A DNA stretch of 64,000 bases. Source: Mantamonas sphyraenae. Taxonomy: Eukaryota > CRuMs > Mantamonadidae. The notes below the pieces were generated by a model that worked only from the letters and a program-made list of their open reading frames with translations, was not told the DNA's origin and ran no database searches. Below are positions 1-13,684 of the stretch, piece after piece (the stretch's first letter is position 1; each line of letters starts with the position of its first letter). Location of the stretch: the NCBI GenBank assembly GCA_026936335.1, contig JAPMXV010000049.1:62001-126000 (forward strand), given 5' to 3'. Made by a program: the position numbers and the translations under genes.

Positions 1-1364
1 TTGGCTCCGATTTCCATGCTGAACTGCAGTTCTTTCTGGTTCAACGTGCGGTTCCACACGCGCACGTCGTCCATCAAACCCTGATACACAAGCGCCCCAG
101 TCGACGCCCCAATCGTCAGTTCCGACGGAGAGCCGTAGTCAAGCGTCGCCGCAAGGGCGCGCGAGTTGATCAAGCCCCCGTCCACGTACAGAGACATGGT
201 CTGTCCGTTGTAACCACACGCAACATGGTGCCATGTGCTGTCTGCGTACGATGCTGTGGGCGACTGCAGCCGCTGCAGGCCATGCACCTGCACAAAGAAG
301 ATGCACTCCAGGTAATTGTCAAACAGTCGCACACCCCATCCGTTGCTAGCCCAGCGCAGCAGAAAGTTGTTGCTGCCCACACTGGTCTTGAACCACGCCG
401 AATACATCACTTGCGCGCTCTGAAATGCGCTCGACGCCGCTACGCGCACATAGTTTGTTCCGCTCGCGGGCCACGAAAGTGCGCTCAACGACGGCCTCGG
501 GCCTGTGTGACCCATCCATCACAACACATACGCGTCCCAGTCCATGCAAGACACACGCATGCACACATGCATGTTCACATCGTCCCGTCAACCGCCGCCA
601 TGCGTGTGTGCAGAACGCACGTAAGCGTGTGCCCGTTTTCGCCCCAGCCGGTGTCAGCCTGCTGCCCGTTGAACGCGTTGCCTTTGCCCGCCTCGTGCGC
701 CCTTCTGCATCACCCCCACGCCCATTTCTGCTCCGTGTACACCATGATGCTCGCCAATGCACATCCTCACTGAATGGCCATGCCTACCATGCCCTTCATA
801 CCCCCTCGGGGGTCGTGCAAGGACATGCGTCGTCCTCTTCACACTCTTTGCTCGCGCCAAACACCTACCTTGCAATGTCACTGCCAGTTCGTATGTCCCT
901 GGCGTGTATGATGTATATGTTGCCGTGTATGTTCCGTTACCGTTGTCCACCACAAGGGCCGTGATCGACGCCGGCCCGGCAAACGACACCACAAACGAAT
1001 CTCCACCGACCGAGATGGCGCTGCTCGCGTTGCGCGCCTCAATCATGAACGACCGGTCGTATCCAGCGATGTGGCTGGTCAACCCCTCGCCTGATGCCCT
1101 CGACAGTGCTGCCACTGTGCCTACCGTTGTCGTTTGGTCGATATCTGTGTGTTGCGGTCACGTTTTCAACACCTCCGTCAGCTCGCGTTTTGAACGTTGG
1201 GATCAATCCCGAAACCGTCCCGGCAACAACCCGTCTTCCATACCCTCCCACACACACGCACCCCCCCCCCCTTCCCCCCTCCCCTCCACACACACACACA
1301 TCCACATACACTGCGCATGAGCACACAAGCTCAAGCAGAGCAGAAGTACCGCGACTCGCAGCAT
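1..1364 (-). CDS. Filamin/LamG surface receptor, 5' part only (paralog of the gene at 1416)
   Basis: The start codon is at 1364-1362 and opens a signal peptide (MLRVAVLLLCLSLCAHAQ). A second exon, from about 1150 to 869, encodes one filamin-type repeat with the NGTYTATYTSYTPGTY signature. After an intron (868-503) a third exon (502 to the window edge) encodes a LamG/concanavalin-like domain with WHHVACGYNGQTMSLYVDG and MDDVRVWNRTL. The filamin-to-LamG junction is a phase 1 intron, as in the two complete paralogs, so the missing 3' part is probably more filamin repeats, a REJ domain, a GPS and membrane segments; that part is inference. The exact splice sites of the first intron are uncertain because the obvious donor and acceptor phases do not agree. 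The gene is head-to-head with the next one, 51 nt between start codons. Confidence 0.8.
503..868 (-). other. Intron between filamin and LamG exons (366 nt)
   Basis: The donor reads gtaggtg after a Leu-Gln-Gly codon run and the acceptor is cacacag. The phase is 1. I see no second gene or ncRNA inside it. Its length is close to the matching introns in the two paralogs (378 and 374 nt). Confidence 0.7.
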
Positions 1365-1415
1365 CTCCGGTTTCTTGTTGGCTGCCACTGCGCCGCCGCA
1401 AGCAACGACACCAGC
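1365..1415. promoter_or_regulatory. Shared divergent 5' region of the two receptor paralogs
   Basis: Only 51 nt separate the two start codons, so the 5' UTRs and promoters must overlap this stretch or each other's first exons. No convincing TATA box is visible. The function is inferred from layout only. Confidence 0.4.
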
Positions 1416-4400
1416 ATGCGCGTGGCCCTTTGTGTTCTCCTTGTGTTTGCTGTTGTGCTCCACGCCCACGGCGAATCTGGTGCGTTCCATCCTCTTCCCC
1501 CCGTTCATGCTCAACGAACCCCCTTTCCCCCCCCCACGGATGGGTGTCTCGTTCCCGCCATCCGCTCCCGCCACACACACTGACAACCCCAGCACCTCGC
1601 CTCACAGTCACCTCACAGGGCACCCAGGCTTCACAGTCTGTTGCCACGGGCTCGGGACTCGCCAGCCACATTGCCGGCTACTTCCAAACCTTCACCATCT
1701 CTGCACGCACCGCCGCCGGCGCTGCCGTCGCATCCGGCACCGACAAGTTTCGAGTTCACCTCCAGTCCAACACAGATGCCACCACCATCACCGGCTCTGT
1801 CGTTGACTTTGCAAACGGCACCTACGCTGTCCGCTACGCCTCCTACAATCCAGGCTCCTTTGCCCTCAACGTCCGTCTCGCAGGTCCGTTCACCTCGCCT
1901 CCCCGCATTTTGCCGTTTCCCGCATCCCCACTCGAACATCCCCCCGTTCCCCTTTCCCCTCGCTCCCTTGCACAACCCCACCCCACCTCCACTCTCCGAT
2001 CGCATTCCCATCCTCCATTCAGCCCCATCTTTGCCACTTGGCCCCCTCCTCTCTTCTGCACGGCTCCACACCAGTCCTCCCTTTCAATCCCTCCCCGACC
2101 TCCTCGCTCTCCCGGTCCCGCAAACCTGCCCCTGTCTCCGATTCACCTCCACGAACCACCCACAGCTCCCGCCCCTTCCCCATCCACTCCCTCCTGCTCA
2201 CCCTTTCATCCCGCATAACGCGTCCTGCAAATCTCTGCCCGCCTCGCCCCGCCAACCACAGGTCCGGCCCCGTCGCCAAACTCTATCCTCTTTGGTAACG
2301 GCAACAACTACATCGAGCTCGGCAACGCTCCTATCCTCAAACCCACCCAGTACACCGTCCAGACCTACTTCAAGACCTCCTCCACTGCCAACGAGGTCCT
2401 CTTTCGCTGGCACGACAACGGCTACGGCATCCGCATCGAGAACGGCGTCCCCCAGTGCCTCCTCTGGCTCAGCAGTGGCTTCCAGCAACTTTCCGCAACA
2501 GGAACTTCCTATGCAGACAACAAGTGGCACCATATCGCCTGCACCTTTGATGGCACCCTCCTCGTCATCTACATGGACGGCGCAAAGGTCAACCGCCAAA
2601 CTGCCGTCGGCTCCATCAGCTACTCCAATCCATCCGGCGCACAGATTGGTGCGAGCTCAAACACCCTTCATTATCACGGCTCCCTCGACGACGTGCGCGT
2701 CTACAACCATTCCCGCTCCCAGAGCCAAATCCAGGACTCCATCCTCCAGGCCGCAACTCCCACCGACTTTGGCCTCCTTGCAAACTGGAACTTTGACAGC
2801 CGCGACCCGGCCGCCTCTTCGGTCGTCATCGACCTCGCCGGCAATGTCAACGGCACCCTCACAGGCGACTTTCCTCTACCAGACAGACACTCCCGATCAG
2901 GACTTTGCCACTCCCCTCCACATCAGTGGCTCCCCGTTTGCTCTCACCGTGAGCGCACAACCCACCACTGTCTACGGTCCCGACCTCCTCCGCACCACGC
3001 CGGGCCTCAACCGTCGCTTCACAATCCAGGCCACAGACAGCTTCGGCGCAAACAAGACCCTCGGCGGTGACCTCTTTACCGTCACCCTCGTGCCCATACG
3101 CCATGCTGCCACAAACATCACCGCCACAGTCACAGACCTCGCCAACGGCACCTATGCTGTCTCCTACGATGCCACAAACCGCGCCGTGTTTGAAACTTCC
3201 GTGCGCCGAGTCGGCCCTTCCGAGAATCGCTTTGCCCTCGCCTTTGACGGCACCTCCAGCTACGTCTGGCTCGGCTATGCCCAGGCCATGCAGGTCGGCG
3301 CTGTTTCTATCCAGGCCTGGTTCCGATCCTCCTCCACAAGCTCCAAGGCCACAATCCTTGCTTGGTACAAGAACGGCTACCGCGTCCACCTCAACCAGGG
3401 CAAGGTCACCTTTGTCCTTTACGACGAGCTCAGCGCGCCCCAGACCCTCGCCACAACTGCTACCTACAACGACAATGCCTGGCACCAACTCGTTTGTACA
3501 TTTTCAGGTTCCCAGCAGCACATCTACATCGACGGCTCCCTTGCTGCCTCTCGCACAGCCACCTTCAATGTCATCTACTTCCCCAATGCCGGCGCAACCA
3601 TCGGCCGCCTCGAGGACACCCTCGACCACGCCTACTTTGCTGGCTACATCGACGAACTCGCCATCTGGAGCTACGCTCGCACAGCCAGCCAGGTTGCACA
3701 GACCTACAACACACAGCTCAAGGGCGACGAACAAGGCCTCATCGCCTACTGGAACATGGACGAAGGCTCCGGCTCTATCCTCCAGGACATTGGACCTAAT
3801 TCCATTCGCGGCACCATCAACGCCGCCACGTTTGACAGCAACACCACAACCCTCCTTATCTTCAACCCCCCCGGTGTTGCTGGTTCTCCCTTCACCACCA
3901 TGCTCAACTTTCCCACAAACGGCAGCCTCTCCACCATTTCTCCAGGCGCAGGCGTGGCTGGCCTCTACAGTTTCGCCTCCATCCAGGCCATCGACATCGG
4001 CGCAGTCGCACGCGATTACGGCGGCGACTCCTTCTCTGCCACTCTTGTCGGTCCCGCTGGCTCCGTGCCCATTGCCATCTTTGACAACGACAACGGCACC
4101 TATGCCCTCCGCTACAACGCCACCGTTGCAGGCTCCTATTCCCTCTCAGCCACCCTCCAGAGCGACGGCAACACCCTCGCCAACTCCCCGGCCTCCGTCA
4201 CCGTCCATCCCAACGTCGCTTCGCCGCGCTCCCTCCTCTACGCCGTCGGACAGCTTGCTAGCCAGGCCGGCGCCACAAACGCCGTCCTTCGCGTACAGGG
4301 AATCGATGCCTTTGGCAACAACCGCACAACCGGCGGCGATTCGTTTGCCGTTCTCTTTGCCCGCAACGGCGCTTCCGTCACAGTTGCCCACTCGCTTCAA

Positions 4401-7400
4401 CACCAGGCCAACGGCATGTGGCTACTTTCATTCAACGCCACCCTCGCAGGCTCCTATGCTGTCGATGTGCGTGTCGCTGGCCAGTCGATCGCTTCCAGCC
4501 CGTTTGCTGGCATCCAGGTCACCCCTGCTGCCACGCATGCGCCCACAAGCACGGTCTTTGCCCCAGGTCTCTACAATACCGTCGCCGGACAGCTGTTCAA
4601 TGTGTCCTTTGGTGCACGCGACGCCTTTGGCAACGCACGCACTGTCGGAGGCGATCCGTGGAGCGTCACCCTTGTCGGCGCCCTCTCCACCAGCCCAGCC
4701 CTCCAGGTCCTCGACCTCGGCAACGGCAACTACACGGGCATCTTCCGTCCCTTGGCCGTCGACACGTACACCTTCCGTGCCACCCTCAATGGCGTCACCC
4801 TTGCCTCCGGAGGTGTTGTGCGCACCCAGCTCGCAGCAGCTCCCTTTGACGTTACTCAGGGTCTCCTCACAGGTCTGGGCGACGCAGTCACATTTGTGGC
4901 AGGCGTTCAGGGCTCGTTTGCCCTGCAGGGACGCGACGCCTTTGGTAACCCTGTCACCGGCGCCTCCGCAGCGTACACGATCTACATCCCCGATTCTACG
5001 TTTGCCAATCAGACAGGCACCTTTGCATTTGGTTCCCTCGGCGTCAACGTTGCCCTCAACAGGGCTTCCAACTACTCGGTGCAAGCCACGCTCAATGGCG
5101 TGCCTGCAGCCAACAGCCCGCAGCTCCTGCGAGTTGTCCCTGCGTCCGTCCATGCCCCATCCTGCTTCGCCTATGGGCCGGGCGTCACCATCAGCCAGAC
5201 TGGTGGCTCAGACACCTTCACCATCCAGAGTGCCGACCAATTTGGCAACAACCGCACCCTCGGCGGCGATCTGTTTGCCATCAATGTCATCGACGCCCAG
5301 AACGCTTCCGTCAGTGTGGCCACGGGCTCTCTCACAGATCTGGCCAACGGACGTTACAGCGCAAGCTACAACGTCACCCAGAGCGGCACCTACAACGTTT
5401 CCGTGACCCTTGCCGGCGTACACATTGCCGGCAGCCCGTTTGTCGTTTCTGTGGTGGCTTTCGTGCCCGATCCCACTCTGTCGTCCATTTCGGGCTTCAA
5501 CACATCCCTGCTTGCTGGCCAAGGCGACGCCTTTTCCATGGATGTCTTTGACGCATTCGGCAACCGCGACGACCAGGCCGAGCTGTTCACAGTCCGGTAC
5601 ACTCGCGTGCTGCCTTTCGGCCAGCCCTTCTCCGGCACTGGCTCTGCCGTCTTTCAGGGCAATGGCCGCTACGCTGTGAGCCTGAACGTGACCCAGAGTG
5701 GTACATTCACCGTTTCGGTGCGCTTCCAAGACTCACTGCACGTCAGCGGCTCTCCTTACACCTTGCAGGTGCTACCGCTCGGCATCGTCTCTGGCTCTGC
5801 CTCCATTGCAGTCAATGTGCCTGCGTCAGTCGTCGCTGCCAACGATGTGCACTTTGATGTCCTCCAACGCGATGTGTATGGCAACAACGTCACCGTGGCG
5901 GCCGCACAGGGCAATCTCGTTGTCAGTGTGCAGCGCCTCGGCGACGGCGGCGTCGTAAACGCCACGCACACAGCACAAGGCACAGGGTACAACGTTGTAT
6001 GGAGCAGCACCGTGAGTGGCACGTACAACGTGGCGCTGACGCTCTTTGGCCAATCGCTGGTCAACTCGCCGCTGCAGACAGTGCTGCTGCCGCAGCCGAC
6101 CACACAGTACAACAAGTCGGTCGTGGCCATGGCCAGCCCTGTGCGTGCTGGTGTGCAACTCCTGCGTGTGCGCAGTGCAGACCAGTACGGCAACTTCCGC
6201 TCCGTCGGTGGAGACTCGTACACCCTGGGCGTGACCAGCGCAGCTCTGGGCCCCTCCGGACTTGTTTTTGCCACGGGTAGCAACCTGACGGATCTGGGCA
6301 CAGGCGCGTACGAAGCAAGTACCAATCTGACCCTTGTGGGCACCTACACGCTCACCGCACGCGGCGGCCTGGCCCAAACGGAGCTTGGCAACTCGCCCTT
6401 TGCCTTGACCGTGCTGCCCAACGTCATCACTGCCGCACGCTCGTCTGTCAATGCGTCTACGCTGCCCACCACAGTGGCCGCCTCAGACCGGCTGACAGTT
6501 CAGCTGCAGGCACGCGACGAGTTTGGCAACGACCTCACATCTGGCGGCGACGACGCGCTCGTCTCCGTGCAAACCGTGCACGTGGCCACCTCCACAGTGC
6601 AGACAAACACTTCGTACCCGGCCTCGATTGATCTCGCCTCTGGCAAGTACACTCTGCAGTTTCCTGCACGCATCGCCGGCGCCACGCAGCTGTGGGTCCG
6701 CATCGGCTCCCTGCACGTCGCAGGCTCTCCGTACGCTTTCAATGTGGTTGCAGCGACCCCTTCGGCTGCCCAGTGTGCTCTTCTGTCCCCTGCATCCCCC
6801 GCTGTTGCTGGCCAATCAGTCCACGTGGTTGTCCTTGCTCGCGACACCTTTGGCAACAATGCCACAGCTGCCGCGAACACCTTTGCGCTGTACGCGAGTG
6901 CAGTCAACGCCACCGGAGCCACACAGCTCGTGTCGTCCATCGCACTCACGGTCTCGGCCGACGCAGCGACGTACGCCTTCAATGCTACCCTTGCAGGCAC
7001 GTACACATTGAGCGCGCGTGTCCAAGCCACAGGAACATCTGTGCCAGGTACGCAGCAGGTGGTAATTGTGCCTGCTGATGCTGTGGCTGCCACGTCCACA
7101 GTTGCAGGCGCCGGTGGCCTCACATCCTGGAACGCCGGCGCCACAGCCACCGTCTACGTGCAACTGCGCGATCAGTACGGTAACCGCGTGTCCCAGCCGG
7201 GTGTCGTTACCTTTGCCACCACAAACATGGTGTCTTCCGACGTCACATACGACTCAGCCGTCGGGCCCGCGGCCATCCGCTTCGTCATCCAGCAATCTGG
7301 CTCCTACCAGCTGGCCGTCCGTGTGGCAGGTGCCCTCGTGGCTCCCAACTATGACTTTTCTGTGCTTCCGCTGACTCAGGTGCGCTCCGTGGCCTTCTCT

Positions 7401-10400
7401 GGCACACCCGGCCCGTTCAACGCCGGTGCTCCTGGATCCGCCTCCTTTGTGGCTCGCGATCTGTATGGCAACACGATGTCCGGTAATACGGGCGCATCTG
7501 CCCTCGTGGCAGAGTTTGTCTCGCTCCCGACAAACGCATCTCTTGCGTTTGGTGGCTCCGATGGCGTCTACATCGTCAACTTCACAGCGACCACTGCAGG
7601 CACGCACACCCTGCGTGTCCGTTCCACAGAACTCTCCCAGGTTCTTCCCACGCCTGTGAACGTGCAGATCAACCCGCTTGGCGGCGTCGCCAACCTGACC
7701 ACGGCCGCTGGTGCCGGCTTGGCCAACGTCGGCGTCGCACAGGCGTCTACGTTTTCGGTCACCGTGCGTGACATTTTCGGCAACACGCCCACAGCCTCGC
7801 CCACCACCGACCAGGTCACCGTCACCTTCCACCCTGCAGCAAGCGTCGCGTCGAGCTCTGTCTCCGCGGCTGGCAACAGCGTGTACACAGTGGCCTACAA
7901 CGCGACGGTGACGGGCGAACTGGCTATCAGTGTGTTTGTGGCTGGCGAGCGCATCAACAACGACGCCCCCTTCACTGTACAGGTGCTCGGCGTGGCCGAG
8001 ACCTTTGCCGGTGCTAGCCACATCGTGAGCAACAGCTCTCTCGTGGCGGGCGAGGACGCACAGTTTGTCGTGCAGTCTCGCGACGTGTTTGGCAACCGAG
8101 TCAATGTGACCACAGATGCGTACCAGCTGTCGGTGCCCGCGCTGTCCCTGTTGGCCAATAGCACCTATGTGCTTGGAAGCAACGGACAACACCGCCTCGC
8201 TTTTACCACAACCAAGGCGGGCACCTTTGCAGCCTCCATCCGTCTGGCCGGCGTCGCCGATGTCCAAGGCTCGCCCTTCTCCTTGCAGATTCTGCCTGCG
8301 CAAGCAAATGCAGCAGCTTGCAACGTCGTCAGCGCCCCTGCTTCCGTGCAGGCAAACCAGAGCGTAAACGTGCATGTGCTGCTCCAGTCGCGCGACGAGT
8401 ACCTCAACCTGCGCACACACACAGTGGCGGATGTCTTTGGGGTTTCTCTCTCGCTGGCAGGCGCCGTTGTGCAGCAGAGCACAGCCACGCCGGCCATCGC
8501 CGACCAGGGACGCTACAGCTGGAGTACGGCCCTGACTCGCACAGGTACCTACAGCCTGGCCCTTGCTCTGGACAACACCACGCCCATTGCAGGCTCGCCC
8601 CTCACCATTGTCGTGACACCGGGTCCTCGCAATGTCGCCCGCACCTCTGTTTCCGGAGCTGCCTTGACACAGGATCTGCAAGCAGGGCTGGCCAACGACC
8701 TTGCCCTCCAGTTTGTGGATGTGTACAACAATTCCGATACCACCGCTACGGGTCTGACGGCTTCCATCAATGTCACGCTGAGCGGCTCCGCCTCACAAGG
8801 CGCAACCGTGCTCGTCACCGAGACCGGAGCCGGAGCGTACCGCGTGCGAATTACCCCGCTCATCACAGGTGATCTTCGCCTCCGTATCAACATCGACAAC
8901 ACAGACGTGCATGGTTTCGCTGCGCCGGGCTACGCAGTCACTGTGGCTGCAGGCAACCGCGTGCCCGTGCAAACCCTTCGCTTTTCAGACGACGGCGTGC
9001 GCCTCCTCGCTGTGTTCAGCACAGCCACAGACATGACGGGTCTCGCCACCAATGTCTACACTTCATGCGACGCAGTGTTTACCGCCACCTCTGTGCAGAC
9101 GCTGGGGTTGGACGCACGCTGCGTGTTTGAGTCTCCCCAACTCCTCGTTGTACGCCTTGGTTCTGCCTTTGCCGTGCGCACAGGCGCCCAGCTCGCCTTC
9201 AAGGCGGCTGGCCTCGGTTTGGCCAACGATAACCGCACGCTGGAGCTGACCACAACCACTGTGCTTGGCCCGCAAAACAGCCCCACACCCGTCGTGTCTG
9301 TCGTGCTTCCGGCAACCCTTGGCAAATGCGACGGCCTGCGTGCCATTGCAACGGTCGCTGCAGGCACTGCTCCCGTGCAGGGCTTCCACTGGACAGTTTC
9401 CTCGACCGACGCAACACCTTCCGAACAAATGGCCGCCGCATCTGCCGTAGCCGTCGCAAACGCACAGGCTTCGGCTGCTGGAGTGCTCGTTCTCTCCGCC
9501 GCCGACCTCGCTGCAAACCGCACCTGGACTGTCGCCGTGCATGTGACCAACATTTTCGGCCAGAACAGCAGCCTCGCCTCTGCTCAGGTGGCAAAGTCGG
9601 CCTTGGACACCCCGGGTATCCTCGTGGCCGGTGGTCTCAACCAGACCGTGCGTATGAGCAGCGACCTCACTCTCGCAGCATCGGCGTCTGTCTTTCAGTG
9701 TTCCGGTGCCTCTGTGTCAGCCGTCACCTACGCCTGGCAAAGCCTGTCTGGCCTCACCCTCGACCAGCGCACCGCTGCCACCCAGACCCTGCACGTGCCG
9801 GCCTCGACGTGGACCCATCCGGGTGCCCAGTTCCACTTTCGCCTGCGCGTCACTGCCGCCGGAGTGTCCAGCTCTGTCGATGTGCATGTCTCCGTCGAAG
9901 CCGATCCACTCGTGGCCGTCATCGCAGGTGGCAGCGCACGTCGACTCAGCGCTGCTCTGCCATTTGGCCTCAACGCCACCGGCAGCAACCCAGTGGCTCT
10001 GTCTGGCTTCTCCTACGCCTGGTCCTGTGTAAACATCTCCACGCTGCCAGGTACCGCCTGTGTGTCGAACGGCTCCCAGCTTGTGTTGCCGTCCGTCCCA
10101 GCCCTGACCAGCATCCTCCTGGACTCGCCCGGTCTCTTCCGCTTCACCGTCCAGGTTTCTGCGTACGCACAGACCAGCACGGCCTCGGTTGAGCTCACGA
10201 TGACCGAGGCGGCTGCAACAGGTGCCGCCGCAACGCCCATCGTGCTTGTGGACACCGCCTCCTTGGTGGTCAACACGGCAGATCGCCTCGTATTGCACGC
10301 CAGCTATGACCCACAGGCTCCTGCCGTCGTCAGCTGGCTGTGGAGTGTTGACCTGGCTTCCACTCACCTCGACCTGCGCTCCTCCGACGTGGTCAGCACA

Positions 10401-13400
10401 GCCAACACAGCGGCCACTCTTGTCATCTTTGGCGACCGCCTTGTTCCGGGCCAAACCTACGTGTTCACCGTCAACGGTACCACCGCCACGGGTACTTGGG
10501 CCACCGCCTCAATGCGCATCGCTGCGAACCAAGCACCGAACGGAGGCGCTCTCAGTCTGGCTCCTGCCAACGGCACAGCCCTCGACACACAGTTCACCCT
10601 TGCAGCCCCGGGATGGGTCGATGCTGAGCAACACTACCCTCTGCAGTTCCAGTTCTTCCGCACAGCCGTGCACGCGGACGGCACGTCGACGGCCGTTCCC
10701 CTCGGACCCCCCTCCACCCAAACGGTGCTCACCACACAGCTGCCCCTCGGCGACGCAAGCGCAAACGGTGCCCTTCAGCTCCACGTGCGCGTGTACGACG
10801 CCCGGGGTGCATATTCTACCGCATCCGTCACTGCCTATGTCACAGGCAACGCTCAGGCCGGTGATCTCACCACCGACATTGCCTCCTTGCAACAGCTCGC
10901 CACTCTGGGTGACTGTGAAGCAGCCAAGCGCCTTGCCGGCGCCCTCATCGAGCGCATGAACGAACAGGTGGCCCTGGGCATCGGCTCGGCGGACAGCAGG
11001 CGCACGTGGCGCCAGCAGGTGCTCACCATTGCCCTGCAGTGCTTCAACGCAACTCACATCGACAAGTTTACCGTCCATGCCCAACTGCTCTCATTCAGGG
11101 AGCTTGTGCGCGTCAGCGGCGAGGTCGTCAACAACGACACCCGCCCGCTGCTCGCACACGTCTCGGACGTACTCTCGCGTGTGGGTTCGCTGTTGCCCGA
11201 GTCCGCCTCAACCGCGACCACCCTTGTCACCCAGGTCATGACTCTCAGCAACTGGACACAGAACCCGCAGGCCTACGCAAGTGTGTTCACCGACGCACGC
11301 GCTGCCATCCATCGCCTGGGCTTCCTCCTCCTTGACGGCGTCCAGTGCGGCGAACAACCCGTCAGCGCCGGCCAGGGAGGTCTGCTCCTCAAGAGCACAC
11401 GCCAGCCACCCAGCACGTGGGTGTCCAGTGTCGTCGACGTCGGCACAACCTCCTTTGGCTTGCCCAACTCTGTCTTTTCCCAAATCACAGGCTCCCTGCC
11501 CTGTGTCGACGGTCTCCTGGTAAGCTGGGACACAAACCCGTTCGCCTACGACGCACAGTCTGCCTCCATTGCCAGCAACGTCTCTTCCTTCAGCATGCTC
11601 GACGCATCGGGCTCGCCACTCGTCGTCTCGGACCTGCTCGAGCCTCTCAACATGACCTACCGCTTGCCTGTCGTTGTGTCCGACACCCAGACCGCCACCT
11701 GCGAGTTCTGGAAGCCCCTCGCCAGCGGCAGCTCAAGTGGTGAGTGGAGCCGCTCGGGCTGTTCCCTCAAAAGCGTCACCGGCTCCGTGGTTGTCTGCGA
11801 GTGCAACCACCTCACAGACTTTGGCCTGCGCCTCACCGAAAGTCCGCCCAACATCGACGTCAAGGTCGTGTTTGAGGGGCCCTTGCAGATGCCCGTGCCA
11901 GTCATGTGTGTGGTTGTCTTTGCATCGGTGCCGGTCGTCACCGCCTTTCTGTGGTTCCTCATCCACCTTGCTGTGCTGTTTATCGTCCGCAAGCGCGACG
12001 ACACCACCAAGAGCGAGCGTGGCAAGCAGGGATACGAAGCAGACAACCAAGACAACATGCTGCTCGGCAAGGACTCCACCGTCATCAACCACCGCTACAT
12101 GCGCCGCCGCCCCAAGCAGCCCTCCTTTGCCGTCGAGTTTAAGGAGACCATGTGGTACCACCACGCCTTGCTCTCCATGCTCCAGCGCCTCAACAGCCGC
12201 GTCTCGGACACATACACCGAGTTCCAACGCGAGCATGTCGCCACCGTGGTTCTGTTCAGCATCATGGCCGCCGAATCGTACCTGCTGGACTCCCAGGAGG
12301 TCCAATGGTTCAGCACCTCGGGTGCCGTCCAGGCTGCCTCGGTTGGCCTCTTCTTCTCCCTCTTCTTTTCGCTCTTCTTCCAAAAGATCGGAACCGTGCC
12401 CTCCAAGGCCGCTCTTGCCAAGATGAACCTCTTTGAAAAGCTGGATGGCGTGTGGCTCAGTCAAGCTGGATGCGACCGCTGTACGTGCTGTGCTACCTGT
12501 ACCTGGCCACCTGCGCCTTTATCACCTTTTGGTACAGTCGCTGCTTCACAGAATCCATGGGCTGGAGTGCGTGGTTCGGAACGTGCTTTGCCGCCTATGG
12601 CTTCTTCATCTTGGTGCAGGAGATGATCAAGGTGCTTCTGATTACCCTCTGGCGCCGACGCGCACGCAAGGAGCGCCGCGAGCGCACCGAAGAGCTGCAA
12701 CTGCGTGATCAAGCACGAGTCGACGCTGCACGCTCCCAGCAGCAGGGAGAGGACAACGACAACGGCGATGAGGGCCAAGGTGTGGACTTTGCCCCTCCTG
12801 GATCCTCCAGCAAGCCGCAACGAGACAACAACGGCTTCAGCCGCTTGGATGAAGACGACGAGGAGCACGACGGCCTGTTTGGCATCCAAGTGGACGAAAA
12901 TGACGAAGAAGCTGGCACACATGGACGCTCGGGAATGCCTCGCCTCAACGCAGACCGCTACACCGAACAAGACGAAGGCGAGTGGCTCGACGAGGATCTG
13001 GTCGTGCTCCAAGGTCTGCAAGACTCTGAAATGGGTCAAATGATTCCCAACAGCGCACGCAGCGTCGATTTGGCCTTCACCATGAGCGATGAGCTGCCCG
13101 ACGTGCAAACGTACAGCGAACCGAAGAAGCGCAAGAAGCAGGCATCGCAGCAGGCGGTCGTCGTCGAGGGCATGGAAGCGGCTGTGGCAGGGAAGGAAGA
13201 GGCGCAAGCAAGCAGGGCCGATGAAGACAATGACGCTCCAGTGGGCATGGACTCGCTCATGGAGCAGTTTGCCTCCCCCGAGGCCGCGCAGGCTCGTGCC
13301 CAGGCCAGGCTTCAGCACGAGGCCCAGACCGAAGAAGACGACAACTCCAATGCCGACGATGACCTGTCCTTGCTGCCCCTGTCGTCCCTGACCCGACCCC

Positions 13401-13669
13401 AGCTGGACGAAGACAACCGCGCTCTGTTTACTGCCCACAAGCAGATTTCCCCGCGCAAGAACAAGAACATGGGTCTGCCTCAGCAGATGAGCTCCCCCAA
13501 GGATGACGAAGACGACGAATCCTCTCTGCCTAGGCGCACCTTGCCTCCTACCCCCCCTCCGCAGGACACCGACGCCGAACGCGAATCCTCCCTCGCTGCG
13601 ATGGACTTTCTGGCCGGTCTCGATGCCCACGAGCAAGAAGATGATGGCGAAGAGGATTGGGCAACATAA
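1416..13669 (+). CDS. Polycystin-1-like receptor: filamin repeats, LamG, REJ, GPS, five TM segments
   Basis: Exons are 1416-1479 (signal peptide MRVALCVLLVFAVVLHAHG), 1608-1883 (first filamin repeat) and 2262-13669. The ectodomain holds about 18 filamin-type repeats (recurring D-x-F-G-N and NGTY motifs) and two LamG/jellyroll domains. A REJ region follows (NQAPNGG, GTALDTQFTL, GW.D), then a GPS-like site near 11700-11840 (CEFW...WSRSGC...CECNHLTDFG). Five hydrophobic segments follow at about 11885-11990, 12235-12290, 12320-12390, 12475-12535 and 12550-12650, then an acidic tail. The order matches the first half of polycystin-1, but no PLAT domain separates TM1 and TM2 and the last six TM/pore segments are absent. 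Two frame breaks are needed: one extra base at 2873 and one missing base near 12449. The corrected length is about 3,915 residues. Likely role: cell-surface adhesion or mechanosensory receptor (inference). Confidence 0.88.
1884..2261 (+). other. Intron between filamin and LamG exons (378 nt)
   Basis: The donor gtccgttc follows the glycine that ends the first repeat and the acceptor is accacag; phase 1. The stretch is strikingly C/T-rich on the + strand. An open frame runs through it, but its composition is proline/serine noise and it lies outside the domain-consistent frame. Confidence 0.8.
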
Positions 13670-13684
13670 AGCACCTGCAACCTG

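Noticed and set aside
1641-2866. Open frame 0 upstream of the main receptor frame
   Set aside because: It runs through an intron and antisense-like Pro/Ser/Thr sequence; the LamG domain is plainly in another frame until 2866.
7254-8681. 475-codon open frame antisense to the receptor gene
   Set aside because: Shadow of the filamin repeats; no domain, odd Cys/Gly/His/Arg composition, overlapping a clear coding strand.
12450-12460. Micro-introns as the cause of frame breaks (e.g. 11-nt gtgtggctcag here; gtcag at about 15936 and 48181; 14 nt at 16536-16549)
   Set aside because: Short GT..AG strings that restore the frame are expected by chance near any break. They remove residues that align with paralogs, and no such string exists at 53965 or for the +1 site at 32809. 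One-base indels fit all sites.
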